Positions 37,621 to 49,833 are shown, counted from the stretch's first letter. The stretch is 64,000 nt of DNA from Galaxea fascicularis (GCA_948470475.1 OX419338.1:31355882-31419881), one strand, 5' to 3'. The notes: generated by a model from the sequence alone, not told the origin. Translations and numbers: made by a program.

Positions 37621-40600
37621 TCGGGGAAGTTCAAGGTCAAATTATTTTAAAAATTGTATTTATTCAGTGCTGTTCGCCTCCACCAAGGGCAAAGGTTCTA
37701 CATATATGACACCTTTTAGCGTCTCGTTTGACTAGTTAACTAACTTGATGCAGAGCACATTGCCAGATTGATTAAAAATTGCAATCGTTGAGGAATTCGT
37801 TGTTTTTCAACTCAAGCTATCCCTTGTAAATTATCTTTGGCAGGAGTTTTGCTTATTGAAACTGTGTTTCCATTCTCTTTTCATAACACAACAAAGTAAC
37901 TGATGAGTCGCATTGAATCATGCATTACACCAACAAAATGCTAGTGACATGGGGAATATTGTATGGTATACCAACGAAAGCATTGTATACCAAGTGTGCA
38001 TTGGAGCCCGCAAAACCTATTAAACGGAACAGCAAACGACGATTAGATGCAAGGCTCCTGCTGTTCTGGTATCCCCACTCCCCTGGCGCCATACTGAAAC
38101 CCAAAAAAATAGCTTTTTAGACCGGTGATGAAGCAGTTCGAGCAAATACCTACATGTCTAGAAATCGCATCTGTCCGATGCACGAAGTGAAGAATTCCCC
38201 ATGTATGTGCCAGCCACCCTTAAACTATGAACGAAACTTTAGAACTTGTTTACTGATGAAGGACTATCTACTGAGGCCTTCCCTGAAGGACCCCATCTCA
38301 CTTTAAATTTAATATACACCCTTGCATGAACTAAGAAGCCTTGAAGACTTCTTTCCTCGGCTCTCGAGTACTGGGTACATGTATATTTCGAAGTTAAAAA
38401 CTCCATTTCGTTTTCAGTTCCATCTTTCTTTGAAGTGAGAAAGCGAAATCTGAACTGATTCAGTTTAATTTGTGCCCTTTTGTTTTGTCATGTTTAGTAG
38501 GGGTACTTATTGTGTTTAGAAAGCTTTTAACCACTACGTTGCGTGTCTCAATAGGACGACAACTATCCCAGTTTGATACTAATAACTATTGTTTTGCTTT
38601 GATAAAAGTTGAATTGACATCAGCTCGACGAACTATTTAATGAAGCTGAGCATTGATAGTCAAATGAAATAGAATCTTCTGGAAAGAGCAAGGACTGAGT
38701 ACATTAGCATACTTAAAAGAGATCCATCTGGAGGGGATATGTGTTTTCGTTAGCAGCCCCCAATGTTATGTCTGACAATAATTGTTGTTTGTGGTTCAGC
38801 CGAAGGACGTTAATTGAAGGCTGAGGAACAAAATTCGACCGCAAAGGTTTATTTACTAGCACACAGGAAGTGTTGTACCTTGCTTAGTCGAGCAAATGTT
38901 ATGAAAACCTTGACTTGTTACGATAGTGAATGAGCCATTTCCCACGTTCCCCCGTGTTATACCCTCTGTGAACAACCTTGACTAAAACTCGAAACAGACG
39001 CTTACGAGCTGGAATGAATTGGTGAAATCTAAGTCTCCAGCTGACATCTTTACAATTTTGCCAAATCTTTGCATATCCTGCGCAATACCGCGGGTATCTT
39101 TTACAAAGCGTAAACCTAATCATGCATTAAATATCTTATTGCATTATGATACACAATTGTACAAGTTCTCGCATGTGTGTTACAATTCCGTGTCTTCAAG
39201 CACATGAACCTTAAAAGTATACCCGTTCATGGTGTATTCCTTAATAGTTTGAACCTCTTGGACTTGCAATATTTGTATTAACAAATGGGCCACTTTGTCC
39301 GTTTTCCCTTTGCTGTGACGAGGGACATATAGCTCTTCCAGCTCATGCTGTCTCGTGCTGGATAGTCTTGCAAATTGTTGTTCCCTGTTATGTTTCGCGG
39401 CGCCAATCTTTGCTAACCTCAGAAAAAATGCGGTTTGTTCGAAGCTTGTCTTCAAATTTGAAACAGGCATCTTGTAGGTTCGCGCCCGTTTGTTAAGCAG
39501 ATGTGTCTCAAAGACTACTTCCAACTCGATTGCTTTCTCTTACAGTTTCTGACTTAGACCCAATGCTGAAGTCCAGTGTTCATTTGATAGCTTCAAGCAA
39601 AATCCGAAGGTTTTCAGTGCTCTCGCCACTTTCCTTCAAGTTAACACGTCTTGAGGACCTCAGCAAGTATCTTGACCTTTGAATACTGATCACTGTTTTA
39701 CTAAAGTGGTTCTATGTAGCATGATAACATCACAATAAAATATCCATATGTGTCAGGGATTGCAAATGCACTGAATACCAAAAACCAGGCACTGCGGCGA
39801 TATCTGAAACGAGCCAGTTGAAAAAGTTGCACTACAGATGGAAGTTTTCTCTCCTCGCATGAAATGTCAAGGCTGACCCTTTCTGTAGTTTACAAATACT
39901 AAATGAACATCGGTGGGTGTTTCTCCGATTACTGTTTTGCTTGAAAACGGGTCATCAGCGCCTGATTGAGCAAACGGCACTGCGGTCAACTTTGATGAAT
40001 AATGATTGTTCAAGAAAGCCTAAACAAAAGGAAATTGGCTAGTTTTGAGTCAAGGGTCGAAACATCTGTAACCTCTGCGGAAAGAGAAATTTATCACACG
40101 AAAGCAGATGGAAATACTTACTTACTGAACTAAATTTCAGAATTCAAGCATTAAGCTTTCCTAAGACCTTTTGAGATGACCTATCCGCGCGAAGCAATCT
40201 TGAAACATCTGGCAACACTTAAACTCTCCATTGGACTGATTAGTAAATAAAGGCGCTAAAATAACAGAAAGCCATGAAAGGAATTTGCAAATCGAATGCG
40301 AATGATTGACGGAAATAATAAACTTCAGCACGAAAGGGCGTTCTTATAATATACCTGTAGGGTAGTAATTTAAAAGCAAGCAGAAAGCCTTTTTATAGGA
40401 ACGATTTCTTATAAAGAGCGCGGGAGGCGTGTAATTGCATGCAAATATGGGTAAAAAGAGCAAAAAAGAAAGAAGAAGGCGGTTGGAGGGGCAATAGACT
40501 GCCGATGCTATAAGGACAAAACTTTCGTTTGGCAGGCGATCGAGAGGGCGAGTCGCGAGCATTTTTTTTCTGAGTTCTTTTCCTGGCAATACAACTAGAA

Positions 40601-40850
40601 TTTAAAACTAGATTTTTAAACGTACCTGTCTCACTGAGGGGAATTTTGAAGCCAAACCGTCTTCTGCATCAAATGAAGGCAATGCAAGCTCGGATTTTAC
40701 AGGCCATCAGTGAGCTTCACTCAGTCGGGATCACAAGGGAAGTTGGCACCAGTTTACATTGTAATTCATTCCGCAGAATAGCTACTATATGGATCGCTAA
40801 AGGTCTAGTAATTGTATAAATCGTCTATGCTGCATGCATAACGAGATAGT
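37621..40850. other. unannotated spacer
   Basis: AT-rich DNA with short open frames. Apart from the weak minus-strand ORF near 39.2-39.5 kb, nothing is supported. Confidence 0.4.
39180..39524 (-). CDS. possible hypothetical protein fragment
   Basis: An open minus-strand frame of about 114 codons, running from an upstream TAA to a stop at 39180-39182, with no ATG at its start (the first codon of the open stretch used here is TTG). The composition is protein-like: a charged, helix-prone middle (LSSTRQHELEELYVPRHSKG) and a C-terminal NGYTFKVHVLEDTEL. No family was recognised. It could be one exon, a relic of a mobile element, or a chance frame. The absence of an ATG and of clear splice sites keeps confidence low. 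Confidence 0.2.
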   Translation of the reverse strand: MEVVFETHLLNKRARTYKMPVSNLKTSFEQTAFFLRLAKIGAAKHNREQQFARLSSTRQHELEELYVPRHSKGKTDKVAHLLIQILQVQEVQTIKEYTMNGYTFKVHVLEDTEL

Positions 40851-40881
40851 TTTGTTTTTGTTAGGGGGGGATGGCGTGACA

Positions 40882-40900
40882 GGGCGGGTGGGTGGGGGGG
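40882..40900 (+). other. strong G-quadruplex motif
   Basis: Four G runs (3, 3, 3 and 7) separated by single bases (C, T, T) match the pattern expected for a very stable parallel quadruplex. Another run of seven G lies just upstream at about 40,864-40,870. Confidence 0.65.
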
Positions 40901-41809
40901 CAAAATCGCATTAGCAGATAAGACGATCCCGGAAACTCCTTTCAATATTTGTAAAAAAATAAATATTTTCAAAAATGTACGGGGTCAACTTCGGCAGACA
41001 GCCTGACAGTTTTGCCACGCAAACCTGTAGATTTGTTTTTTTCAGGCGCTATCAAGAGAAAACGTCTGCCATCATCCTAGACGTATGGCTTGAGGAAATG
41101 AGTACGAAAACAAGCGAGGAAAAGGTCGTTTTGACCGGTTTCTTTTGTTACCCTTCTTGGGTGGAAATTGCAGAGGTAAAGATTTGTCCATGAAGCCTTC
41201 TGGCTTGCTTCGTGTGTTGAGCTACTCCACATAAGAAAGCTAGCACTTTAACCAGTGTTCTAGCCTCCTTGGCTGGATTCCAAGAGAGGAATGGAATGCA
41301 AGGAGCTTTGCTGCCTAGCCTGCGTAGCAATCGTTTCTGGTAGTTTTTCAAATATTAGATGCGCGGGAAACGAGGTGAGTTCAAGACTAAGAGGGGGAGG
41401 GGAGGGGGACGCAGATTTGTTTCCAGAGGCCCGTTTCTCGGCCTCCCTTTTTCACCATTTTGTGGATAAGGAGGAGGGACGATAAGGTATGCGGCCCGCT
41501 TTATGTTTGAGCATGGTCTGTTAATGGAAATCAGGACAAGGAAACAAGCCGTGAAGGAAGCTAAGGAACACAGAATATCTCATTGAAAGAATAACATATA
41601 ATTTGGAATTTGCAAGGCATTATACCTCACAGCTGGAACAAAAACGTAACCCTAATTTAAGCTGGCAATTTTATGCATGTACCTGCAAATGCACGGCAAT
41701 ATTCCGGATCCTTTGTTTTACTCAAGCAGGCCTACTTACACCTAGCCTTCCAATTCCACGCAGGTCGTTAGATGTGGGGAGTCGTACTTCACCTCCTCCC
41801 CAGACTCCT

Positions 41810-42310
41810 GATTAGACTAATTTCGTTTCACCAAAATCAAACATCCCGTAAAAACGACTGTGTGGGAGGCTATTCACACCAGGCCTGCCGTCAATATTGT
41901 CGTAAAATTCTGCTCGAACTTTCTGGTCATAACCTTCTTATGTTGCAATCTCTATCAAACCAAATTTCAGTCACCCTTTTTTAAAAGCAACGAATTTCTC
42001 ATTTATCGAAGCTTTCCAACTGGCGTACCAGAACAGCCTTTTCCAGTTAAGGCCTATGCTCCAGTCAGACAAGTCAGGAGCATTATATTCACCAATTTTT
42101 TCCAAATCGCGAGTGAGCCCTTATGAAGAATAGGCGAAATCAATCAATCAATCAATCAATCATTTATATAACCACGTAACGCCTCATGTGAGATAAAACG
42201 TTCGGTTCAAAATAAACAAGGGCTGGCATAACAAAATTGATTTAGAAATTAAGTAGTAATTTTAACGCCTGCCACACAGGCTAGATTAGACTAATTTCGT
42301 TTCACCAAAA
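41810..42310. repeat. segment bounded by a perfect 27-bp direct repeat
   Basis: The 27-bp sequence beginning gattagactaatttcg occurs exactly at 41810-41836 and 42284-42310. The ~447 bp between contains a (caat)n microsatellite at about 42,138-42,163. This could be an old insertion, a SINE with a simple-repeat tail, or a local duplication. The tail does not abut the repeat, so a clean target-site duplication is not proven. Confidence 0.5.
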
Positions 42311-42514
42311 CACTGACCAAAATCAGACAATCTCCATTTTAACCGGCTTGTTCTTATTTTAACGCAGTTTGCAACACACTGAGACGCTCACGTTGGCTTT
42401 GTGGTGTCCACGTCCAGGGAATGATCGTTTTTTCTTGAACGTCATCCGGAACGTGACGAAAGCTTCTCTCCCTAGTCTCCACTCGGCTGAGATACCCGAG
42501 TCCACTTGTTTACA

Positions 42515-42533
42515 ATCGCATCGCATCGCATCG
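42515..42533. repeat. short pentanucleotide microsatellite
   Basis: Head-to-tail (atcgc) units, just under four copies, in otherwise unique-looking sequence. Confidence 0.7.
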
Positions 42534-43687
42534 AATAAAGCTAAACAACGAAATGACAGCTCTTTCGGTTCAAATAACAGACGAAGGGCTCAAAGAAAAA
42601 TGGGTAAGTTTTTCACTGAAGCTTTTCCTTGATATTTCCACTTCGCCACAATTTCTATGAAATGGTGATTTCCGATGTCAAATCGTGTGAAATCGACGTC
42701 GCTTGAAAGCAGATTCGCTAGCAGGATAATCAGTATGTTTTAAAAGAGTTCCATCTTTTACGTAAAAAACTAAAAAAAATATTGTCTCATTTTGTGTATG
42801 TCTGTGATTTGAGTACAATATAAAGAAGTTCGTCATTGGGTTCATTGAAATACGGAAATTAGTTTGCCGAAATACTGGACAAATTACCTATGAGACGGGG
42901 TAGATTTGTACTATAAACAAATCGACTGAAATCGACCCGTTCCATTTTTTAATGTAAACCAACGGCTACAAATAGCAAGTAGAACTTACAAACTGATTTG
43001 CACGTACACGGATGAGACTAACGGAGATCGGTGGACCGGACGGTTGGGAAAATACCGAATTGTGTGACCTCATGTCGCGTGACGAAGCCGTCTCGTTGTC
43101 TTTCGTGATAGATTGTCCGCGAATATGCCATTCCTAGCCTGTTCCATTTTCCCCAAGATAAATTACGTCAGGTACAATACTGTTTTTTGTTTGTTTTCAG
43201 ATCAAAAGAGATGTTGTTCGCCGGTTGCAACATGCCTTCGCAGTTTTTACATTTTATCCGAGATTTTTGCTATCGAGATGAAAGAAAAAAGTTACAGATG
43301 TTTGTCTACAAACGTAACGGACAAACGTTGCTATATCTACACAAACGTCTGCAAAGATTTCAGACTCTGCGACATTGAAAGATTTACCTTCCATTGAAAA
43401 CATGGCTTGTTTTGCCTGATTTTGAGGTGCTCCGGCCAGTGTACTTGTGTTGAACAGATAGACGACAAAGCCAAAATTACCACGATAGGGTTAATGATAA
43501 GTGTTACAGCTTTTGTCCGGTTACAATTATGCATCTATTACTTAAATATGTATTTCTCTGGAACGAATGCTCTAGTTCCTTGAGTGTCGTTGCCTTTTCT
43601 TGCAGTTTCTATAGCGTTGCGTCATTACGATCACAAGAGTGTGACGGAGCTATTCTGCATTGCTAATTCTGTTTACGAGTTGCTTTC

Positions 43688-43693
43688 TATAAA
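43688..43693 (+). promoter_or_regulatory. TATA-box candidate of calmodulin-like gene 1
   Basis: TATAAA lies 105 bp upstream of the start codon at 43798. A TGCGTCATTACG element resembling a CRE/AP-1 site lies about 70 bp further upstream. Promoter function is inferred from position only. Confidence 0.35.
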
Positions 43694-43797
43694 TTATCAT
43701 TTGTGCACCGACGCGGAGTTAAGAAGCTTGCGATCTCGTTTTGTTAGCAAACTTTTCTGAGGACGAAGCAGCTGCCTATTCGGTTCATCGAGGTAGA

Positions 43798-46700
43798 ATG
43801 GTAAGAACTGGGTTAAAATAATTCCCAATTATTTATAGCTTAATTCGCTTCTTACTCAATTCTATTGTACACTGAAATAGAACCGGTCTAGTCTACCAAA
43901 GCAATGTTCATTTCAAAGACGTAGTTGCCGACCAACTTTTTTTCGTTCTGAAGGGATTTTTTCGCTAAGTTTTAATAACATCGTTTACCGAGGCGTCGAG
44001 TCTTAATTCACAAATTTACAAATTTCTTCTGGGCAATTCTTGTATTATTTTCTCGTCTTTCGCTGAAATATGGATACATCTGTCGTAAGTGCTAGTCGCT
44101 CGGATGGATGGATGTTTGGCATTTAGACACAGGCAAACCAAGCGAAGTTTGACTCATTTTTTTATGTTCTCCTTAGCCATAAATTTTGGTTTGAAGTTAT
44201 CTCAATGAATTGTGAGCAAGGACTTCGTCTATTAAATGATCCGTGATAGCTGCACAAACTGGGGCGAAAAATTCGACAGAAAGTTCGAGAGGAAAGGGCG
44301 TACGGCGTTTATCGCCGCAAACTCTTCAAAGCGTGAGAGACATTACATTTCAATCGTTTATTGTCGATTCAAACAAAAAGCTCAAATGAGGTAAAATTTA
44401 TTTCATCTCCTGAAAGCGACTGATAAGTCCAATACGTACATAAATAAGGCACCATCTGTCACGGAACAGTAAATTTCAATACTTTTAAAATTCAATCAAA
44501 TGATGGCTGTGCTATGGACATATAAAGCTGGCAGGAAAACTGAGAGAAAAATCGAAAAAAAAAAAACATGGTTGGGATGGATCCATATAAATGGAGTCAT
44601 GGAATTGAAAGGAAAATGCGATCGGTCGTTTCGAGGTTTTTTATGTTAGTTCACTTTTTGTTTACGCGAAAATCCGTTGTAAATTAGTCTAGAAGGCCGT
44701 TAGGTATACAGCGAGTGCCGCTGTATAATAGCGGTGCATTTGGTGTTTGCTATGTTAATTAATCCTTGGGATATTGTACAACATTCCAATGCTTTAACCT
44801 GTATACCGTAATATAACTTGTGTTTTCTCTTCTAGGCACAATTTTCTGAGAGGGAAAAGAAAGGTGGGCCCTATATAAAAACTGAGTAAATGAATAAATG
44901 AATAAAACCGCTTAGGTCCAGTATTTTCGGTACTGTAAGGCTTGGTTTAGACACCGTACTTTTCATGAGCCGAACTAAATTCGAATTTGGACCGACCCAA
45001 ATTGGCAAAAGTACGCCTGTTGATTCAGACGTCGAACTTAATTAGCCGTTCCACAGCCGTTCCTAATACAGTTGCAGGAAAACTAATCATTACAGTTGTC
45101 AGTGGATTTGAAAATATATACCAAATAATAATTTATGCATTAAGTTCGGCACATGAAAAGTTCGGCGTCTGAATCAAGGCCGTCAAAGTCGAAATTCCCA
45201 GCCAAGCCAGGCGAAAAGAACGCCTGAGCCGTTCCGAATTAAAATAGCCGTTCCTAATTGATTCAGACCCCGAACTTTTCATGCACTAAAATCTGTGAAT
45301 TAGGTTCGGCTCATGAAAGGTACAGCGTCTGAATCGGGCCTAAGTCGCCTCGAATCACCTCCGAAAAAATACAAAAGACAGCAATTGATTGGTCGGTCTG
45401 ATACTCACTAAAAGACTAATGTTTAAAATTAAGGCCATGTCCACACTGATGCGTTTTTGTTTGAATGCGTTTTCGATAGGTGTAAAAACGCATCGATTGA
45501 TCTGCGTCCACGCTGATACGGATGCTGTAGCGTTTTCAATACGATTTTTCAACCGCGTTTTCAAAAGTATCCGTTTTCGATGAAAACGCTCAGCTTTTTC
45601 GAGCGTATCAGTGTGGACGGGAGGCCAAAACGCATACATATCAATGCGTTTTCAACCAAAAACGCATCAGTGTGGACATGGCCTTAATAGTTTACACAGG
45701 GATTACACTCGTCAAGACGAGAAAATTCCCTGAATTTTAATTGACAACAAAGCGGTTGCAAATTTACTTCAAGTAACAATATTTTATCTTCCTCACACTG
45801 AAAAATTAGGCTCAAGAGTATTCAGTTTTTTCTGGGTGCGTTAAAATGACTGATCTAAGTCAACTTGTAAAACTTCCAATTTACTGATTTACTTTTTATG
45901 ACACAGTGGTGCTCAACTCGTAATTTTGCGCGTTACTGCTTTTAGGATTTGTACTATAAATAGCTATGTAAATCAGTTTTGTCTCACTTGCTGGAAGACA
46001 GCAGTCACGAAACAGTTTCTGCTCTTTGTTCAGCTGTCTTGGAAACTTATTGCTATTGCGCACAACGTAAACTGTTCAAAATGAATAAACGTTTTGTTAA
46101 TATTCAGACGGAATTAACCTAGACTTTTTAAATTATCTTCCAGTGAGTTTTTCATTTATAATGATAACATTTTTTTTCTTAAATTTCCAACCAGTTTACC
46201 GCGAGGCTTTCGAACTTTTCGATCATGATGGCAGTGGTTTCATCACCACTGATGAGATCGGAGTTGTGATGCGGAAACTGGGACAGAATCCATCGCCCCA
46301 AGAACTCAATGACATGATCAGAGATGTGGACGCTGATAGTAAGTCCGTGAATATGAACTAATCGCCACAGTGCAAATTTGAAAACACCTGCAAGGCATGA
46401 GGAAAAGATGAAAACCGTAAGGGGCGGACCATTTGACTTTCGAGTGAGGGGGGGGGGGGGGGTTGGAAGATTTTGAAAAAAAAAAATTCCTGCAGCCTTC
46501 CAAACAAAGAAGAAAATCCATGCATGGCCAGGTCCACCATTTTTTCCTTTTTTCACTGCTTTTCGACTGCAAAAAAAATATCTGCCTTGCCACTGAGGGA
46601 TCTTCCAACCGCCCCCCCCCCCCTTCCCCACAAGTCAAATGGTTCGCCCCTAATAGGACCTTGAGAAATCACTGTCACAATTGTTGTTTGATCGTCATGA

Positions 46701-48360
46701 GTGGTCGCACTCCTCCAAGCTATCACTGACCAGCATCGTATTTTTCCTTATAAAATCACCCGTCGATCAAATACAGTTCAGTCATGAGTCAATAACTGAC
46801 CGAAGATGAAACAGCGGTTTTTGTTTGACCGCCGAATGATCGCACGTGAATAGTGCTGCAAGAGACTTGTAGCCTAATAGCAAATTGATTGGTTTCTACG
46901 AACCCACTCAGCTTCTACAGCTGATTAAGAAAAAAACTGCTAACAACCAAAAACTTCCCTTCCTCTATGTTGCAGTGTCCTCAAAATTCAGGTTCAATTT
47001 CTCGACTGGGAACTTAGAACCGCCTTGTGTATGAGAAAAGCTTCTGTAAGGGCAGTTGGAAATTTTAATCTGCATTTCTGTCTACACCATTATTTGGTCA
47101 TTGACTTTCCAATCATGACCATAGTTTGCGGATGTAGCAAAGACTTAAATTGGAGACAAATCATCTGAACTCCTGGGATATGACCTTATTATACGTGTTT
47201 TTGTTGGCCCTGAGAAGGAATGAGAATTTCTTTTCTTCCACCCATACCCATCTTCTTCCTGTTCTCGCGGTAGGCTTCGATAGGTTCATAAATTAGGTGA
47301 GTATACGTTCTTTGCATTTATCGTCGCGACTGCTGAGAGCCTAATCAATTAAACCAAGAGGATTTATCCTCTGTTGATTAAGTACACTTAGCTCACCGTC
47401 TTTCCTCACACTGCAGACAGTGGACACATCGACTTCAACGAATTCCTGGTCATGATGTCTGAGACGAAGGAAAAGACCCACAAGGCTGAATTGCGCCTAG
47501 CTTTCGGACTGTTTGATTCAGATGGTGACGGCTTCATTACATTTGAAGATCTGAAAAGGGTGATGCGAAATTGCGGAGAGAACCTGTCCGATTCAGAACT
47601 GAAGACTATGTTCACCAAAGCTGATGTCAACAAGGACGACAAGGTTGACTTGAAAGGTAAGTCGTCTATTTCTTCTTACAATTATTAGTGATTAAAGAAC
47701 GAAACAATTATGGTACAACACAAAACAATACCCTTTGCCCTACAGGTGGTAGGGACCATTTTTATTTTACGTCCGACTGTAAGGGCTGCAGGATTACCCT
47801 GGAAATCAAGACTCTGTTCATAGTTGGTGAATTTGTTTTTAGCTTTGAGCGGTTTTCAACTGAGTGTCGTACCTCTGCCCAATCACAAGATACAAAGACA
47901 GTTCAGTGAACCAATCAGAATTTGAAGTAATTACATGCAACGAGCGCGGGAAAATGCGCGCGTGTAACTTGCGATTGGTTTTGGTTTTCCTTCTGATTGA
48001 CTGAAAAGTGTACGAGATTAGCAAAAGTTATGACACTGACTTTCAGGGACTCGTGCAAAAGCGTTAGCCCAGCTTTAGCGCAATCGGATCAGTATAGGGG
48101 AACCCACGGAGTGACAAAAACTCCCTTCTGTTTTCAGCCAGGTCAGTTTCTACGCCGTTTGACAAAGTACAGAGATAGATCTCAGTTCAACTCCGAATTC
48201 TTGTGTCCCGTTGGTGGCCGTATGAACGAGGTGGTCGTACGGCGTGGTTCAACTGTATTTGAATTTCATTTCGCATACGACGGACTCAGACTAATGCTTC
48301 CCATTTATATTCCATGTCTTTTATTTTACAGAATTTACAAGGATTGTCAGCTCGGATTAG
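43798..48360 (+). CDS. calmodulin-like protein, diverged paralog 1 (five coding exons)
   Basis: Coding exons: 43798-43800 (ATG only, donor gtaaga), 44836-44863, 46195-46338, 47417-47656 and 48332-48360 (TAG), together 147 residues. All introns are GT/AG and phases join cleanly (0,1,1,1). The protein is a Ca2+ sensor with four EF-hands. Loop 1 [12 protein letters not shown] and loop 2 [12 protein letters not shown] are intact. Loop 3 [12 protein letters not shown] has Asp instead of Glu at position 12. Loop 4 [12 protein letters not shown] has Asp instead of the conserved Gly at position 6. The C-lobe is therefore predicted to bind Ca2+ less typically. The central linker ([13 protein letters not shown]) is one residue shorter than in calmodulin, and the protein ends FTRIVSSD. 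The site equivalent to trimethyl-Lys115 is Asn. Transposons occupy introns 2 and 3. Exon structure is seen in the sequence; function is inferred from the family. Confidence 0.88.
44939..45340. mobile_element. MITE with ~37-bp terminal inverted repeats and TAA target site (PIF/Harbinger-like)
   Basis: The left end (ggcttggtttagacacc, on to catgagccgaac at 44975) is mirrored by the right end (gttcggctcatgaaagg at 45304 onward, to cgggcc at 45340). The element is flanked on both sides by TAA (44936-44938 and 45341-45343). No transposase is encoded. It lies in intron 2 of calmodulin-like gene 1. The superfamily is inferred from the 3-bp TWA-type duplication. Confidence 0.8.
45429..45687. mobile_element. 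MITE with perfect 30-bp inverted repeats ending in TTAA (piggyBac-like)
   Basis: The 30-bp sequences at 45429-45458 and 45658-45687 are exact reverse complements, beginning ttaaggccatgtccacac. The interior is rich in acgcat/aaaacg motifs and palindromic. TTAA at both edges fits a piggyBac-type target site. Non-autonomous. It lies about 90 bp from the preceding MITE, in the same intron. Confidence 0.8.
46421..46650. mobile_element. MITE with G-rich/C-rich interior arms and TAA target site
   Basis: Left end ggggcggaccatttgactt (46421-46439) pairs with right end aagtcaaatggttcgcccc (46632-46650), with one mismatch. TAA flanks both sides (46418-46420 and 46651-46653). Long homopolymer runs (G near 46,449-46,462, C near 46,613-46,623) lie inside each arm. 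It sits in intron 3 of calmodulin-like gene 1, starting 82 bp after the donor. Confidence 0.75.
47908..47990. repeat. dispersed repeat (ccaatcagaa type), copy 1
   Basis: Contains ccaatcagaa, then attacatgcaac and gggaaaatgcgcgcg. The same phrases in the same order appear on the opposite strand at 57,786-57,864. Both copies lie in introns of calmodulin-like genes. Confidence 0.5.
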
Positions 48361-48577
48361 ACGCCGATGTTCAGCGTCGCAATTTTGAATGAGCAGATTA
48401 GTTGAAGATTATCATTATCTATCTGCTAATCTCGTGTTAATCAATGTCATATATCATACATCAGATGCAAGTAAAATGCATGCGTGCTTTTTCTGTAATT
48501 TGTTTTGTAAAACTGAGATGTAGCCAAGGATCTCGTCTTTGTTGTACTTACTCTAGTCCTTCTAAGTGGTATTAAAT

Positions 48578-48588
48578 AATAAAATAAA
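48578..48588 (+). terminator. polyadenylation signals of calmodulin-like gene 1
   Basis: Two overlapping AATAAA hexamers lie about 220 bp after the TAG stop at 48360, a normal 3' UTR length. Cleavage would be expected shortly after. Confidence 0.5.
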
Positions 48589-49833
48589 CATAGCCTTCGA
48601 GGTGTACATGTCTTAGTGGGACCTCAGTATGTCTGCAACGAACCTTGTTTTAACTCGCGAACGTCAAATGATGATCGCACCGCGTGACTATACTTTCTTT
48701 TCTTAGAACATTAAAAACGATCATAAACGGCCGAGTGTCTTAAAAAGAATGTTCATTTCGACGAGCCGGGTCACACTCGATTGTGTTGAACATCCGTCAT
48801 TAGTGGTCACTATATGCGAGCGTTGCTTGTGATTGGTCCCGTAGTACCGCGCCCCAGAATAAATTCGATAGAACCTTGTAAACAGTCAGAACCAAATGTT
48901 TAGGTCAGCGTGGGTGAGTCTAAACTACACAAATGAGCCAAAAATGCTGGCGACTTCTGAGTAATGAAAATGAATCATCTATTGCTGGTTAAACCTCCTG
49001 AGCCAATAAAGTTTGTTACCTCACAAAAATAAGAATTTTTATTCCATAATTGATATATGATTCGACGACGTCGTTTACTCTTACCGGTGAAGTTGTGTTT
49101 ATGACAGGACAGAATTCGGCCGACTAATATTTAATTCATGAAATTATTCTGAAATTTTCGTTTACAAATAGATAGTTTTCAAGAACAAAGGCAAAAACAT
49201 TTTTTCGGTTCAACAATGGTTTGTCAGTCTGTTTGTATCTTCTTTAAGGGGGAAATCTAGATGAAAGTTTGGGAAAATGGGACGATGAGTTGCAGTTGAA
49301 GGAAAGAAAGAGAGGAAAAAATATTGTTCACTTCAAATTTTAATTTTCAACCAAATTCAAATCCAATATTTTCCAAATTTCCATAATTTTCAACATTCTC
49401 CCAAACAACACTTCTTCCATCCAAACATTCCAAAAATCATATATGAAGCCATTTTACGATTCAATGAAATCTTGGCGAGATATATATTTAACTGAACTGT
49501 ACGGAAAACCAGGCATTTACCTTTCACGTGCCTTTAGCATTCATACTGAGACGTGTTTTCTTTCCTATAATTTTACGTTTTTTTCTTGACTGGATATTGC
49601 TGTTTTCTGCGCCTCTCCAGATCTTTCTATTTCTTGGCAACACTTTTGGCTTGTTTTACCATCACGCAAGTCAAATGTATTTTCCCTGATTTATTTATAG
49701 AATCGTCCATTTGTGACAGCCGTTAAGTTGCACGTTTGGCATTAATTTCCATTTTAACATCACACGCCCTTCAGGTAAGCTGGTCTGGTTCACACAAGAC
49801 GGTTATTAACGGAAATAATCTCCCAAAAAGAGA

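Noticed and set aside
41270..41500. Segment with ctagcctgcgtagcaatcg resembling a common coral interspersed repeat
   Set aside because: Only a vague recollection of similarity; no ends, second copy or target duplication visible in the window.
42600..42603. ATGG followed by gtaagt as an alternative first exon for calmodulin-like gene 1
   Set aside because: Joining it to the exon at 44836 shifts the frame and meets a stop within a few codons. The ATG-only exon at 43798 fits phase and family structure.
46179..46638. Minus-strand and plus-strand open frames of 60-150 codons around 46.2-46.7 kb
   Set aside because: They are shadows of the calmodulin-like exon and of the MITE with G/C homopolymers, translating to poly-Gly or poly-Pro stretches.
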